DNA from: JAGWBF01 sp963663025 | GTDB taxonomy: Bacteria > Chloroflexota > Dehalococcoidia > Lucifugimonadales > JAGWBF01 | Length of the DNA stretch: 64,000 nt | Assembly: GCA_963663025.1 (NCBI GenBank) | Contig: OY760073.1 | Span: forward strand, 248,001-312,000 | Direction: 5' to 3' | Shown here: in pieces, positions 40,499 to 47,942 of the stretch | Layout: each line of letters begins with the position of its first letter | Numbering within the stretch: the stretch's first letter is position 1 | Notes under the pieces: model-generated | What the model was told of the DNA's origin: nothing | The model's input: the letters and a program-made list of their open reading frames with translations, nothing else | Database searches by the model: none | Position numbers and translations under genes: made by a program

Positions 40499-40767
40499 TC
40501 GCTGCGCTCGACCAGGAAGCGTTGGAGAGCGCCTGGCCGGGCGTCCGCCGTAGGGATTTGCCTCTCGGCAGCCCTTGATGGCATCAGCACCCCACGCTGT
40601 TCAAGCTCCTTGAGCCTGTCGTCCATGGTCTCAGGTTGTTGGATCGGATGTATTTCAGCTACCGGCTCACCCCTGTACAGCAGAGTTACAGTCTTTCCCT
40701 CTCGGACAACGCGAAGCACCTCGGAGAACTTCGCCTTAGCTTCATGGCTCGAATATTCTATGCCCAT
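40495..40767 (-). CDS. vapB: VapB/Phd-type antitoxin
   Basis: 90 residues of the Phd/YefM or VapB kind: IEYSSHEAKAKFSEVLRVV is the N-terminal DNA-binding fold, then TVTLLYRGEPVAEI, and a C-terminal toxin-binding tail. The start must be ATG 40767, because the upstream ATG at 40776 lies inside the promoter -10 hexamer. It is coupled to vapC by a four-base overlap. Confidence 0.88.
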   Translation of the reverse strand: MGIEYSSHEAKAKFSEVLRVVREGKTVTLLYRGEPVAEIHPIQQPETMDDRLKELEQRGVLMPSRAAERQIPTADARPGALQRFLVERSE

Positions 40768-40774
40768 GCGTCCC

Positions 40775-40803
40775 ATTATAACCGGTCAAACCGGTCAAGT
40801 AAA
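40775..40803 (-). promoter_or_regulatory. vapBC promoter with tandem 9-base operator
   Basis: Minus strand: TTTACT (40803-40798), 17 bases, perfect TATAAT (40780-40775), then seven bases to the vapB ATG, so the mRNA is probably leaderless. The spacer is two direct copies of ACCGGTCAA on the plus strand (40781-40789 and 40790-40798), a likely binding site for VapB or the VapBC complex. Confidence 0.7.
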
Positions 40804-40895
40804 GCATTGCTCGTTGCTGTGCTGCCTTGGGAGACCTTAGTGCAATTTCATCTTTTCAGGGAAGGGATCCCTTTGTGTAACCTGGACCCCGGGTT

Positions 40896-40955
40896 GTCCG
40901 TTTCCCTTCGATTTCCCCCTTCGAGAGCCTCAGGACAGGCTCAGGGCGAACGGAC
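40896..40955 (-). repeat. REP-like dispersed repeat, long form
   Basis: 60 bases with perfect GTCCG...CGGAC ends; on the minus strand it reads GTCCGTTCGCCCTGAGCC..., then the nested GAGCCTGTCCTGAGGCTC hairpin, then TCGAAGGGGG. Best complete copy of the family in the window. It lies in the 326-base gap between vapBC and the thiolase gene, which holds no other gene. Confidence 0.8.
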
Positions 40956-41093
40956 AGCCGCAATTGTGCCAAGGGAGACCCCGCGCAAGCGGGAGCGGCG
41001 GGAGTGAAGGCGGCGGGGTTGGGGGAGTGGGGGTTATCGTGAGATGCGCCTTAGGGAGTAAGCGAAACGCGGGTGGGAGGCTGTCTAGCCCGT

Positions 41094-42257
41094 CTAGCGC
41101 TTCAGAATATGGACGGTGGTGACGTCGCCTGCGCCGCTGCAGTGGGCGATTCCCACCCTGGGAGGCCCGCCGCTCCTGGGAGAGATAACCTGGCGGCCGG
41201 TAGCTTCACCTCGCATCTGGGTCACGACCTCGTGCACCATTCTGATGCCCGATGCCCCGAAGGGGTGGCCCATGGCCAGCAGCCCACCGTCGGTGTTGGT
41301 GGGTATGTCGCCCCCGATGCGAGTGCGCCCGGCGGAGCTTGCTACCCAGCCTTCCCCTTCCTTGACGATGCCCAGGGCCTCCATGTGCTCTATCTCGCCG
41401 ATGGTCGCAGCATCGTGCACCTGGATCAGTTCCATATCCCCGGGACCCAGGCTGGACATCTCGTAGGCCTGGCGGGCCGCGAACTCTGCCCGATAAGGGT
41501 TCAGGGCAGCATGGTCCGAACCCTGGGGGCTGTAGGTCCCCGATGCAAGAACGGAGGCTTCTATACTCACGGACCTGCCGAGCCCCGCTCCGAATCGGGC
41601 AGCCTCCTCTTCGGCGCAAAGTATGGCCGCCGCCGCGCCCTCGCTGGTGGGGCAGCACTGGTACAGGGTGAGGGGGTCGGCGATGGGCCGGGACTCCAGC
41701 ACCTCGGCCACCGTGAAGGCCTTCTTGTAGTGGGAGTTGGGGTTCAGGATGGCGTTGTCGTGGGCCTTCACTGCAACCTCGGCCAGGGACTCCAGGGAAG
41801 CCGAGTGCTTGTGGATGTACCGCTGGGCCTTCAGGGCGTAGGCCGCCATCATGTGGTCGGCCCCGGTGAACCGCTCTGGATCGTCATCGGAGTTGACGGC
41901 CACTGGCCCCCTCGGCACCTTTTCGGCCCCGAAGGCGAGGGCCAGGTCGAACACCCCGCTGGCTATTCCCCAGTACGCCTGCCAGAAGGCTGTGGAGCCG
42001 CTGGAGCAGGCGTTCTCCACGTTAATGACGGGTATGCCGGAAAGCCCGATGCTCCTGAGGGTCACTTCGCCAAGGGACATACCCTGGTAGTAAACGTGAC
42101 CGAAATAGGCTGCCTGGACATCCTTCCACTGCACGTCCGCATCGTCCAGCGCTTGGGCGACGGCGGGACGGGCCAACTCCGGCAGCCCCAGATCGGGGAA
42201 CCTGCCGAAGGGGTGCAGGCCCACACCCAGGACAACGACTTTACGTCCCGGCTTCAA
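41094..42257 (-). CDS. thiolase family protein (SCPx/lipid-transfer type)
   Basis: 387 residues. The nucleophile Cys84 sits in VENACSSGSTA; the C-terminal GHPFGASGIR carries the usual His and the last segment reads IAHCSGAGD. This branch usually works with a DUF35 partner, as with Ltp2-type aldolases in steroid side-chain cleavage, where it is a retro-aldolase and not a true thiolase. The DUF35 gene starts just upstream, 22 bases away, in one operon. Substrate is unknown. Confidence 0.9.
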   Translation of the reverse strand: MKPGRKVVVLGVGLHPFGRFPDLGLPELARPAVAQALDDADVQWKDVQAAYFGHVYYQGMSLGEVTLRSIGLSGIPVINVENACSSGSTAFWQAYWGIASGVFDLALAFGAEKVPRGPVAVNSDDDPERFTGADHMMAAYALKAQRYIHKHSASLESLAEVAVKAHDNAILNPNSHYKKAFTVAEVLESRPIADPLTLYQCCPTSEGAAAAILCAEEEAARFGAGLGRSVSIEASVLASGTYSPQGSDHAALNPYRAEFAARQAYEMSSLGPGDMELIQVHDAATIGEIEHMEALGIVKEGEGWVASSAGRTRIGGDIPTNTDGGLLAMGHPFGASGIRMVHEVVTQMRGEATGRQVISPRSGGPPRVGIAHCSGAGDVTTVHILKR

Positions 42258-42279
42258 ATCTCTCCCATAGTGCTGGCTC

Positions 42280-42711
42280 CTAGACGATCGGACGCCACTT
42301 GAATATCACCATGACCTCATCGTTGTTGGGGTCAGAGCTGCCGACCTCGTCCAGGTGCAGCAGCATCTTCATTCCTATGTGGAGATGCTCCGGTGGGCAA
42401 TCGACTACCTGGGAGACCACGTGAGGTCCCTGGGGCAGCTCCACTTGCCCCAGCAGATAAGGCACTTCCCCTTGCCATCCCGGCGGCGGGGTACGGACGA
42501 TGGTGTAGCTGTACAGGGTACCCTCTGCGCCCAGCTCGACAGACTCCACCTCAGTCGAGTAACAGGCCTGGCATGAGGGCACGGCGCCGAAGGTGTGGCT
42601 GTCACACAGTATGCATCTGCTGCCCAGCAGAGTTCCCTGTGCGCCAGCTTGGTCCAGGAGCTTCAGCTTAGATGGAGAAGCGGAGACTCGACAGGGTTGG
42701 GACACGGGCAA
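42280..42711 (-). CDS. DUF35 OB-fold Zn-ribbon protein, thiolase partner
   Basis: 143 residues from TTG 42711, five bases after GAGGAG. A zinc ribbon C33-x2-C36 ... C47-x2-C50 (RCILCDSHT, PSCQACYS) is followed by an OB fold (GAEGTLYSYTIVRTPPPGW). DUF35 proteins form complexes with thiolase-like partners and position acyl-CoA. A longer start (TTG 42756) is possible, but those residues look non-conserved. Directly upstream of the thiolase gene. Confidence 0.85.
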   Translation of the reverse strand: MPVSQPCRVSASPSKLKLLDQAGAQGTLLGSRCILCDSHTFGAVPSCQACYSTEVESVELGAEGTLYSYTIVRTPPPGWQGEVPYLLGQVELPQGPHVVSQVVDCPPEHLHIGMKMLLHLDEVGSSDPNNDEVMVIFKWRPIV

Positions 42712-42756
42712 ATCGACTCCTCGAGGCGAGTCCTGGGGACGCAAGGCCAACGGCAA

Positions 42757-42966
42757 CTAGTCCCGACGCCTGTTCCTGGAGGCGAAGCGCTCCAGGAATT
42801 CGTCCAGCGCCGGGAAGTCCCCCGCCACGTACTTGCCTGTGAAGAAGCCTATCGCGACCAACAGGCCCACGATCAAGGCCCCCAGGAAGCCCTGCCACAC
42901 AAAGACAAGGCCTATGATCAGGCCTACCGCTGCTCCAGCCAACTTGAATTTGGTCTTATCGTCCAT
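42757..42966 (-). CDS. DUF2273 small membrane protein
   Basis: 69 residues with one or two hydrophobic helices (about 10-45) and a charged C-terminus, matching DUF2273 proteins that are encoded with Asp23 and AmaP. It lies six bases after the AmaP gene. It probably sits in the inner membrane as part of the Asp23 envelope complex. Confidence 0.78.
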   Translation of the reverse strand: MDDKTKFKLAGAAVGLIIGLVFVWQGFLGALIVGLLVAIGFFTGKYVAGDFPALDEFLERFASRNRRRD

Positions 42967-42972
42967 AGCTAG

Positions 42973-43614
42973 TTACGAAATGACCACGGAGGAATCGTCA
43001 TCGCTAGTATATCTGACCCGCACAACATTGACTTCCGTGACCTTTAGTCCCGTCAGGCGTTCCACCGCCTCATGGACGCGCGTGCGTATGTCGGCGCTGA
43101 CCTCCGGCAGGTGGCTTCCCAGGCGCAGGCAGGGATAGCAGCGGATCTCTATGGAGGCAGGGCCTCCCACCGGTTTGGTCCTTACCACGAGACTACAGCG
43201 CAGGGATTCTACATCGCGGTTTGCTATTCCTACCCGTTCCGCCAAGAGGCGCACGCTGCTCGCCTCGACGTTTACCATCCCCGCAGCCTGGCCCTGGGAC
43301 TGCCCCTCGGGCGAAATTCCAGGAGACCTGCTGACCGGAATCAGGACATCCCGGGGCGCGATGATGCGCGTCTCGGCATATAGGAGGAGCAGCATGGCGA
43401 GGATAACGCCAGTGCTGATGCCAAAGGTGGTCGCCTTGGCCGCACTATCGTAGTTGGTTACGTGGTTAAGCTGCGGGTAGAACCAGGAGTCTTCTCCCGA
43501 CCCTGGGAGGAAGTCGGGGCCGATAGCGCCGGCCGCTAACAGGACGATCAACATGGCGGCGACGATGGTCAACATCGCCAGCAAAGTAACCAGTAGTCTG
43601 TTCCAGAAGTTCAT
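42973..43614 (-). CDS. AmaP-like membrane anchor of Asp23
   Basis: 213 residues. A first helix (8-30), a short outer loop and a second helix (65-81), then a cytoplasmic domain of about 120 residues with IEIRCYPCLRLGSHLPEVSADIRTRV. In Staphylococcus AmaP tethers Asp23 to the membrane; the neighbours here are two Asp23 genes, so the same role is likely. The domain resembles Asp23 itself, as is known for AmaP. Confidence 0.85.
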   Translation of the reverse strand: MNFWNRLLVTLLAMLTIVAAMLIVLLAAGAIGPDFLPGSGEDSWFYPQLNHVTNYDSAAKATTFGISTGVILAMLLLLYAETRIIAPRDVLIPVSRSPGISPEGQSQGQAAGMVNVEASSVRLLAERVGIANRDVESLRCSLVVRTKPVGGPASIEIRCYPCLRLGSHLPEVSADIRTRVHEAVERLTGLKVTEVNVVRVRYTSDDDSSVVIS

Positions 43615-43692
43615 CTATCCTCTAAGCTGACCAGCTACTTCCCCCAGTACCCCCTTGCGCAGCCCCAATGGCCGTTTTGTCCCTAATGGCAG

Positions 43693-44127
43693 TTAGTCAA
43701 GTCGGCCCGGCATCCGGTCGGCAAAGTCGATGCCCACTACGTTGATGTTTATCTCCTTGGTCACTAGGCCGAAGGTCTCCAGCACCCGGCGTGCTACGTT
43801 CTGGCGCACCTTGATAACCGTTTCAGGGATGCTGTAGCCGTACAACACCCGGACATCGATGTCCAGGATAGCTTCCCGCCTTCCGGCCTCCACCTCCACG
43901 CCCCGCGCTCTCTGCTCCCGGCTCCCCATGCGCTCGGCGATGCTCCGCTTGATGGAGCGAGTTCCCAGGGAAGATATCCCCTCGACCTCCCTGGCAGCCA
44001 CTCCGGCCACCGCCCCGATCACCTCATCATCGATGGCGGTCTCACCGCCCACCTCTATGGTGTCGATCTTCTCCACTTCTGCCAGGGTGGGGATCATCTC
44101 CTGATCCCTGGTCCCTTCTTCAGTCAT
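43693..44127 (-). CDS. Asp23/Gls24 family envelope stress protein
   Basis: 144 residues. Asp23 motifs are DDEVIGAVAGVAAREVEGISSLG and DIDVRVLYGYSIPETVIKVRQNV near the C-terminus. Asp23 forms a layer at the membrane in envelope stress. This is the second of two Asp23-type genes; it begins 31 bases after the first gene's stop. Confidence 0.9.
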   Translation of the reverse strand: MTEEGTRDQEMIPTLAEVEKIDTIEVGGETAIDDEVIGAVAGVAAREVEGISSLGTRSIKRSIAERMGSREQRARGVEVEAGRREAILDIDVRVLYGYSIPETVIKVRQNVARRVLETFGLVTKEININVVGIDFADRMPGRLD

Positions 44128-44158
44128 AGCCTTTCCTTTCCCGACCTAGTCCAGTGAC

Positions 44159-44677
44159 CTATTCGACCCGGCCGGGCGCCCTGCGAGGGAAATCGATTCC
44201 TACTACTCGGATGTTTATCTCCTTGGCTGCCAGCCCTGCATACCGCAATAGGCTGTCGGACACCACACTTCGAACCGCTATGACCGTGCTGGGAACACTG
44301 TACCCGTACACTAATCTGAGATTGATGTCGACGATAGCTTCTTTCCTGCCAAGTTCCACTTCAACGCCCCTGGCCCATCGTTCCGCGCTGCCAAGGCGCT
44401 CGCTAATGGACCGCCTGAGGGAGGCGGTACCCAGGGACGCAACCCCCGGGACGCTCTGGGCGGCATGTCCTGCTATGGCCCCTATCACGTCGGGCTCTAT
44501 GCTGGTGACGCCGCCCACTGGTATCTCATCCATCCGGCTCACCTCTTCCAGCTTGGAGAGCATCTCCGTTTCCTGGAAGACGATGGCCTTCGATTCAGGG
44601 GTTTGCAGAATCTCCGGCTGGTTAATGGAAGAGAGGTCGGTATCCAGGTTTTCGGTAATCTTGTCCTGCTCTGACAT
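44159..44677 (-). CDS. Asp23/Gls24 family envelope stress protein
   Basis: 172 residues from ATG 44677, about 30 longer at the N-terminus than its neighbour. Shared core motifs are EPDVIGAIAGHAAQSVPGV, then SIAERLGSAERWARG-like text (ISERLGSAERWARGVEVE) and LVYGYSVPSTVIAVRSVV. The acidic N-terminal 40 residues are not in the neighbour. It opens the Asp23-Asp23-AmaP-DUF2273 cluster. Confidence 0.9.
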   Translation of the reverse strand: MSEQDKITENLDTDLSSINQPEILQTPESKAIVFQETEMLSKLEEVSRMDEIPVGGVTSIEPDVIGAIAGHAAQSVPGVASLGTASLRRSISERLGSAERWARGVEVELGRKEAIVDINLRLVYGYSVPSTVIAVRSVVSDSLLRYAGLAAKEINIRVVGIDFPRRAPGRVE

Positions 44678-44994
44678 GAAATGCACTCTGGCAGCTACGA
44701 GGGTAATTGGCCAGTAAAACGTAGCTGGATCCGTCCGTTTGTGGATTTCACGCTAACATAGCGTAGGTTGATTTGCAAACCGATTCCCCTGGGCAGAGCC
44801 CTCGCGTCCTGGCAGCATCCCAGCCCCGATCATCCTTCCGATATGGCGCCAGCGACGGGTTCGTTGACGTTGAGATACGCCGATGTTACCTTTGTAGCAT
44901 TACGCCAGCTTCAATTTGTAGGGCCGATGGGGCTGGTGTTGGTGTGAAACGGCAGCTGACGCCAACGGCGCCGGGCACCAGGAAAGGTAGAAAA
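44678..44994. other. 317-base divergent spacer between Asp23 and TPP enzyme genes
   Basis: No gene is visible; an open frame upstream of 44995 in phase with the TPP enzyme (from 44773) has no family similarity and is a chance extension. A weak plus-strand promoter may lie at 44864-44892 (TTGACG, 17 bases, TACCTT). Promoters for the Asp23 cluster should also be here but none is clear. Confidence 0.5.
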
Positions 44995-46689
44995 ATGGCA
45001 AGGATGACGGGCAAGCAAATACTGGCCGAAATGCTGATTGCCGAGGGGGCCACCGAGATCTTCGGGAACCCGGGCACCAGCGAGAGCCCCTTTATGGATG
45101 TTCTCCAGGACTATCCTCAGGTGAAGTACTACGTGGCCCTGCAGGAAGCTACTGCCGTAGGAATGGCCGAGGGGTATGCCCGCGCTAACGGCAGGCCCGC
45201 CTTCGCCAACCTCCACATAGCCGGTGGCTTGGCCAATGGCATCAGCATGCTCTACAACTGCTACAAGGGAGGCACGCCGCTGGTCCTCACCGCCGGGAAC
45301 GCCGATACCCGCATGAACCTCACCGACCCGGTGCTGTCGGGGGACCTTGTCGAGATGACTCGCCAGTACACCAAGTGGAGCACCGAGGTACACCATGCGG
45401 CTGACATACCGGTGGCGATGCGACGGGCATTCAAAGAGGCGAAAACCCCTCCCACCGGCCCTACCTTCATCAGCTTCCCCTGGGACTCTATGGATGATGA
45501 AGCCGACGTGGACATTGTCCCCTCGGCCCCCGGCTACTTCCGCATCCGTCCCGACGGCAGGGCGGTGGACAATGCGGCCGCAGTGCTGTCCAAGGCGGAG
45601 AATCCGGTCATCGTCGTCGGGGACAGGGTGGCCCAATCGGGCGCTCTGGAGGAGATCGTAGATGTTGCGGAGCTGGTGGGAGCGAAGGTGTTCGCTGCCT
45701 CATTCTCCGAGGTCAACTTCCCAACCAGCCATCCCCAGTTCCGTGGAGTCCTGAACCTGAACACCGGATCAGCCAGGCAGCGTCTGGCTGGCGCAGACGT
45801 CGTGCTGGCGGTGGGCACCAACGTGTTCTCGGCTTTCCTGTACGTGCCTGACCCCTACCTGGATCCGGGGACCAAGGTAATCCACATGGACAGCAGCGCC
45901 AAGGAGATCGAGAAGGTGTACCCCACCGAGGTAGGGCTGATCTGCGACCCCAAGAGCGGACTGCAGGACCTGGCCGAGGTTCTGAGGCAGGAGATGTCCG
46001 GCTCAGCCCAGGAAGCGGCACGCACGAGGGCGGCGACCATTGGCGATGAGCGGGCCAAGGCCAAGGAGGCATACCAGGCCAAGGTCAAGGAAAACTGGGA
46101 TGCCAGCCCCATCTCCCTGGAGCGCATGATGACCGAGCTGGCCCAGACCATGGACCCTCGGACAATCATCGTGGATGAGTCGGTCACCTCCCGGGGCGCC
46201 TTGCAGTCTGCCGTCAACTTCGACGAACCCGACAGCCTTTACGGGATCCGGGGAGGCGCTCTCGGCTGGGCCATGCCCGGCTGCATCGGCGTCAAGGTCG
46301 CCAAGCCCGACCGGCCCGTTGTGGCGGTGGTGGGGGACGGAGCGTCCCTGTACACCATACAGGCCCTCTGGACGGCGGCCCGCTACGACATCCCGGTGAC
46401 CTGGGTTGTCTGCAACAACCGCATGTACAAGATCCTGAAGGTCAATCTGGAGATATACCTGCGGGATATGCTGAAAGACCAGGAGCGCCAGAGCGAATAC
46501 ATGGGCATGGACTTCGATCTTCCCCTAAACGTGTCCGGCATCGCAGAAGGCTTCGGGGTGCATGGCAAGAAGGTGGAGGCGGCCAACGATCTGCGCCCCG
46601 CCCTAGAAGAAGCTTTCAGCTTGGGCAAACCCGCCGTGGTTGACGTGGTGATCGACGGCTCACTGAAGCCCAGCCCCTCGGCCTTCTAA
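44995..46689 (+). CDS. thiamine pyrophosphate-dependent enzyme, benzoylformate decarboxylase-like
   Basis: 564 residues from ATG 44995, with GGAAAGG seven bases upstream. Catalytic glutamate in ALQEATAVGMAEGYA, TPP/Mg motif VVGDGASLYTIQALWTAA and CNNRMYKIL. Overall it is closest to benzoylformate decarboxylase and related acetolactate synthase-like proteins. No IlvN-type partner is nearby. Only distantly related to the enzyme at 23505-25301. The substrate cannot be assigned. Confidence 0.9.
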   Translation: MARMTGKQILAEMLIAEGATEIFGNPGTSESPFMDVLQDYPQVKYYVALQEATAVGMAEGYARANGRPAFANLHIAGGLANGISMLYNCYKGGTPLVLTAGNADTRMNLTDPVLSGDLVEMTRQYTKWSTEVHHAADIPVAMRRAFKEAKTPPTGPTFISFPWDSMDDEADVDIVPSAPGYFRIRPDGRAVDNAAAVLSKAENPVIVVGDRVAQSGALEEIVDVAELVGAKVFAASFSEVNFPTSHPQFRGVLNLNTGSARQRLAGADVVLAVGTNVFSAFLYVPDPYLDPGTKVIHMDSSAKEIEKVYPTEVGLICDPKSGLQDLAEVLRQEMSGSAQEAARTRAATIGDERAKAKEAYQAKVKENWDASPISLERMMTELAQTMDPRTIIVDESVTSRGALQSAVNFDEPDSLYGIRGGALGWAMPGCIGVKVAKPDRPVVAVVGDGASLYTIQALWTAARYDIPVTWVVCNNRMYKILKVNLEIYLRDMLKDQERQSEYMGMDFDLPLNVSGIAEGFGVHGKKVEAANDLRPALEEAFSLGKPAVVDVVIDGSLKPSPSAF

Positions 46690-46815
46690 CCCCTACGTGT
46701 ACAGGCAGCAACACCCTCTTCAGCCATCCCGGGGGTAACACAGGACAATAAATGCAGATTTGACAAGAGACCCCTGGGCTGTTTATCTGTACCATCCGAT
46801 ATATAGGGAGGAGTG

Positions 46816-47283
46816 ATGGCCGTTGGTGCATCCACCGCAGTTGCTGCGGAAGTGCCGGACGAGCTGCTCACCGTCTCCTCCGCGCCGATGATGGAGGATG
46901 ACGGTATAGGCACCAGAGATCACGGCGGCAACCCGTATGGATGCGGCGCCAGCATCTCTGGTCCCCATATCTCAGGGCATAAGCCTGAGCCTAAGACGAT
47001 TAACACTTTCGTAACCAGTAAGTGCGCAATTGTCCCCGATGTGATTGGCGCTCACGTTGTGTTGCAAAGGAAGCGGTGCCTGTTCTGGAAAGCCTGCTGG
47101 TGGGATAATGTCAAGGCGAATTGGCAGGAAGTGGAGCGCAACAAGTCGATTAAGGTGAAAGCGCCAATTAACTGCGTATCCAGCACATACAGGTCCTATG
47201 GCAAAGGCTGGGCGTGGGTCAACGGCGTCTACTATGTCAAGTACTTGGATCATACCCCTGAGAGGTACATCTCCTGCGATTAA
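46816..47283 (+). CDS. uncharacterised Cys/Trp-rich protein
   Basis: About 155 residues from ATG 46816, just after GGGAGG and a stop. The N-terminus has AVGASTAVAAEVPD, which resembles the end of a signal peptide, so the gene may have lost its true 5' end or be exported in another way. The C-terminal half has six Cys and many Trp and Tyr (LFWKACWWDN, GWAWVNGVYYVKY), suggesting a disulphide-stabilised beta fold. No family recognised. A possible promoter (TTGACA 46760-46765, then TATCTG at 46784) precedes it. Confidence 0.55.
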   Translation: MAVGASTAVAAEVPDELLTVSSAPMMEDDGIGTRDHGGNPYGCGASISGPHISGHKPEPKTINTFVTSKCAIVPDVIGAHVVLQRKRCLFWKACWWDNVKANWQEVERNKSIKVKAPINCVSSTYRSYGKGWAWVNGVYYVKYLDHTPERYISCD

Positions 47284-47287
47284 TCTA

Positions 47288-47752
47288 ATGGCTGGAACAG
47301 GTTTGGAACAGGCGAAGATACGCATAAGCCGGGAGATTCTGTCTGACGGGCCTGGTTATGCAGTTGTGCAAGTCCCGCGGCACTGGAGCAACGGTAAAGA
47401 TGTTACCAAGAGGCATATGGGCCGGTTTGTCCGGGTTGTGTATGTGCCTACATCGCAGGAGTGGGAGCCGCCAGACGATCTCATGGGTCAGTGGTGGAAG
47501 CTAGTCAACGCCGAGGGCAAAGTTGTGGGACTGCTGGCTTACATCCCCCGACCGGAGGAGCGTCACCTATACGAAGGGCAGATGGACACAGGGCCGAGGA
47601 CTCGGGTTGTGGTGCGCCACTGGCCGTCCATCTGTCTTCCATGGGAACGCCGGAGGCCCAGGACCAGCAAGCTGATGGTTCGTGAGGACAAGCGCGGTTG
47701 GCTGAGGAGGCTCTGCTTCTGGAAGCGGGAACCCTCTCCGCCCACCAAGTAA
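47288..47752 (+). CDS. uncharacterised basic protein
   Basis: 154 residues from ATG 47288, four bases beyond the previous stop, so probably in one operon with it. Many Arg, Trp and Pro; motifs such as RHWSNGKDVTKRHMGRF and LPWERRRPRTSKL. Only the neighbour links it to anything; I do not recognise a family. A terminator follows at 47781. Confidence 0.55.
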   Translation: MAGTGLEQAKIRISREILSDGPGYAVVQVPRHWSNGKDVTKRHMGRFVRVVYVPTSQEWEPPDDLMGQWWKLVNAEGKVVGLLAYIPRPEERHLYEGQMDTGPRTRVVVRHWPSICLPWERRRPRTSKLMVREDKRGWLRRLCFWKREPSPPTK

Positions 47753-47780
47753 GCGCCATTGCTTTCTACTGAGGCGTCTG

Positions 47781-47809
47781 AAAAGGACCCCGATAGCCGG
47801 GATCCTTTT
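47781..47809. terminator. bidirectional intrinsic terminator
   Basis: AAAAGGACCCCG, short loop, CGGGATCCTTTT: an 11-base stem with one C-A mismatch, with A tract before and T tract after. It ends the plus-strand orphan pair and could also act in the other direction. Confidence 0.8.
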
Positions 47810-47883
47810 CCTATCTGCACAAGATGTTATCATGGGTGATACCCTACTAGCAAACGGAACCGTTACAGGCAGTCAACGAAAGA

Positions 47884-47913
47884 CTAAGGGCAGGCTAACC
47901 AGCCTGCCCTTAG
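47884..47913 (-). terminator. strong hairpin terminator after the SMP-30 gene
   Basis: Perfect 13-base stem CTAAGGGCAGGCT / AGCCTGCCCTTAG with a 4-base loop, 29 bases past the minus-strand SMP-30 stop, followed on that strand by TCTTTC. Confidence 0.75.
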
Positions 47914-47942
47914 CATTTGTGATCGTTGGAAGACTGGACGCT

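Noticed and set aside
41073..42302. 409-codon plus-strand frame opposite the thiolase gene
   Set aside because: The minus strand has the thiolase Cys and His motifs; the plus frame is low-complexity and a shadow of a GC-rich gene.
44773..44994. upstream extension of the TPP enzyme gene
   Set aside because: The true N-terminus MTGKQILAEML begins after ATG 44995, where a good ribosome site lies; the extension has no family similarity.
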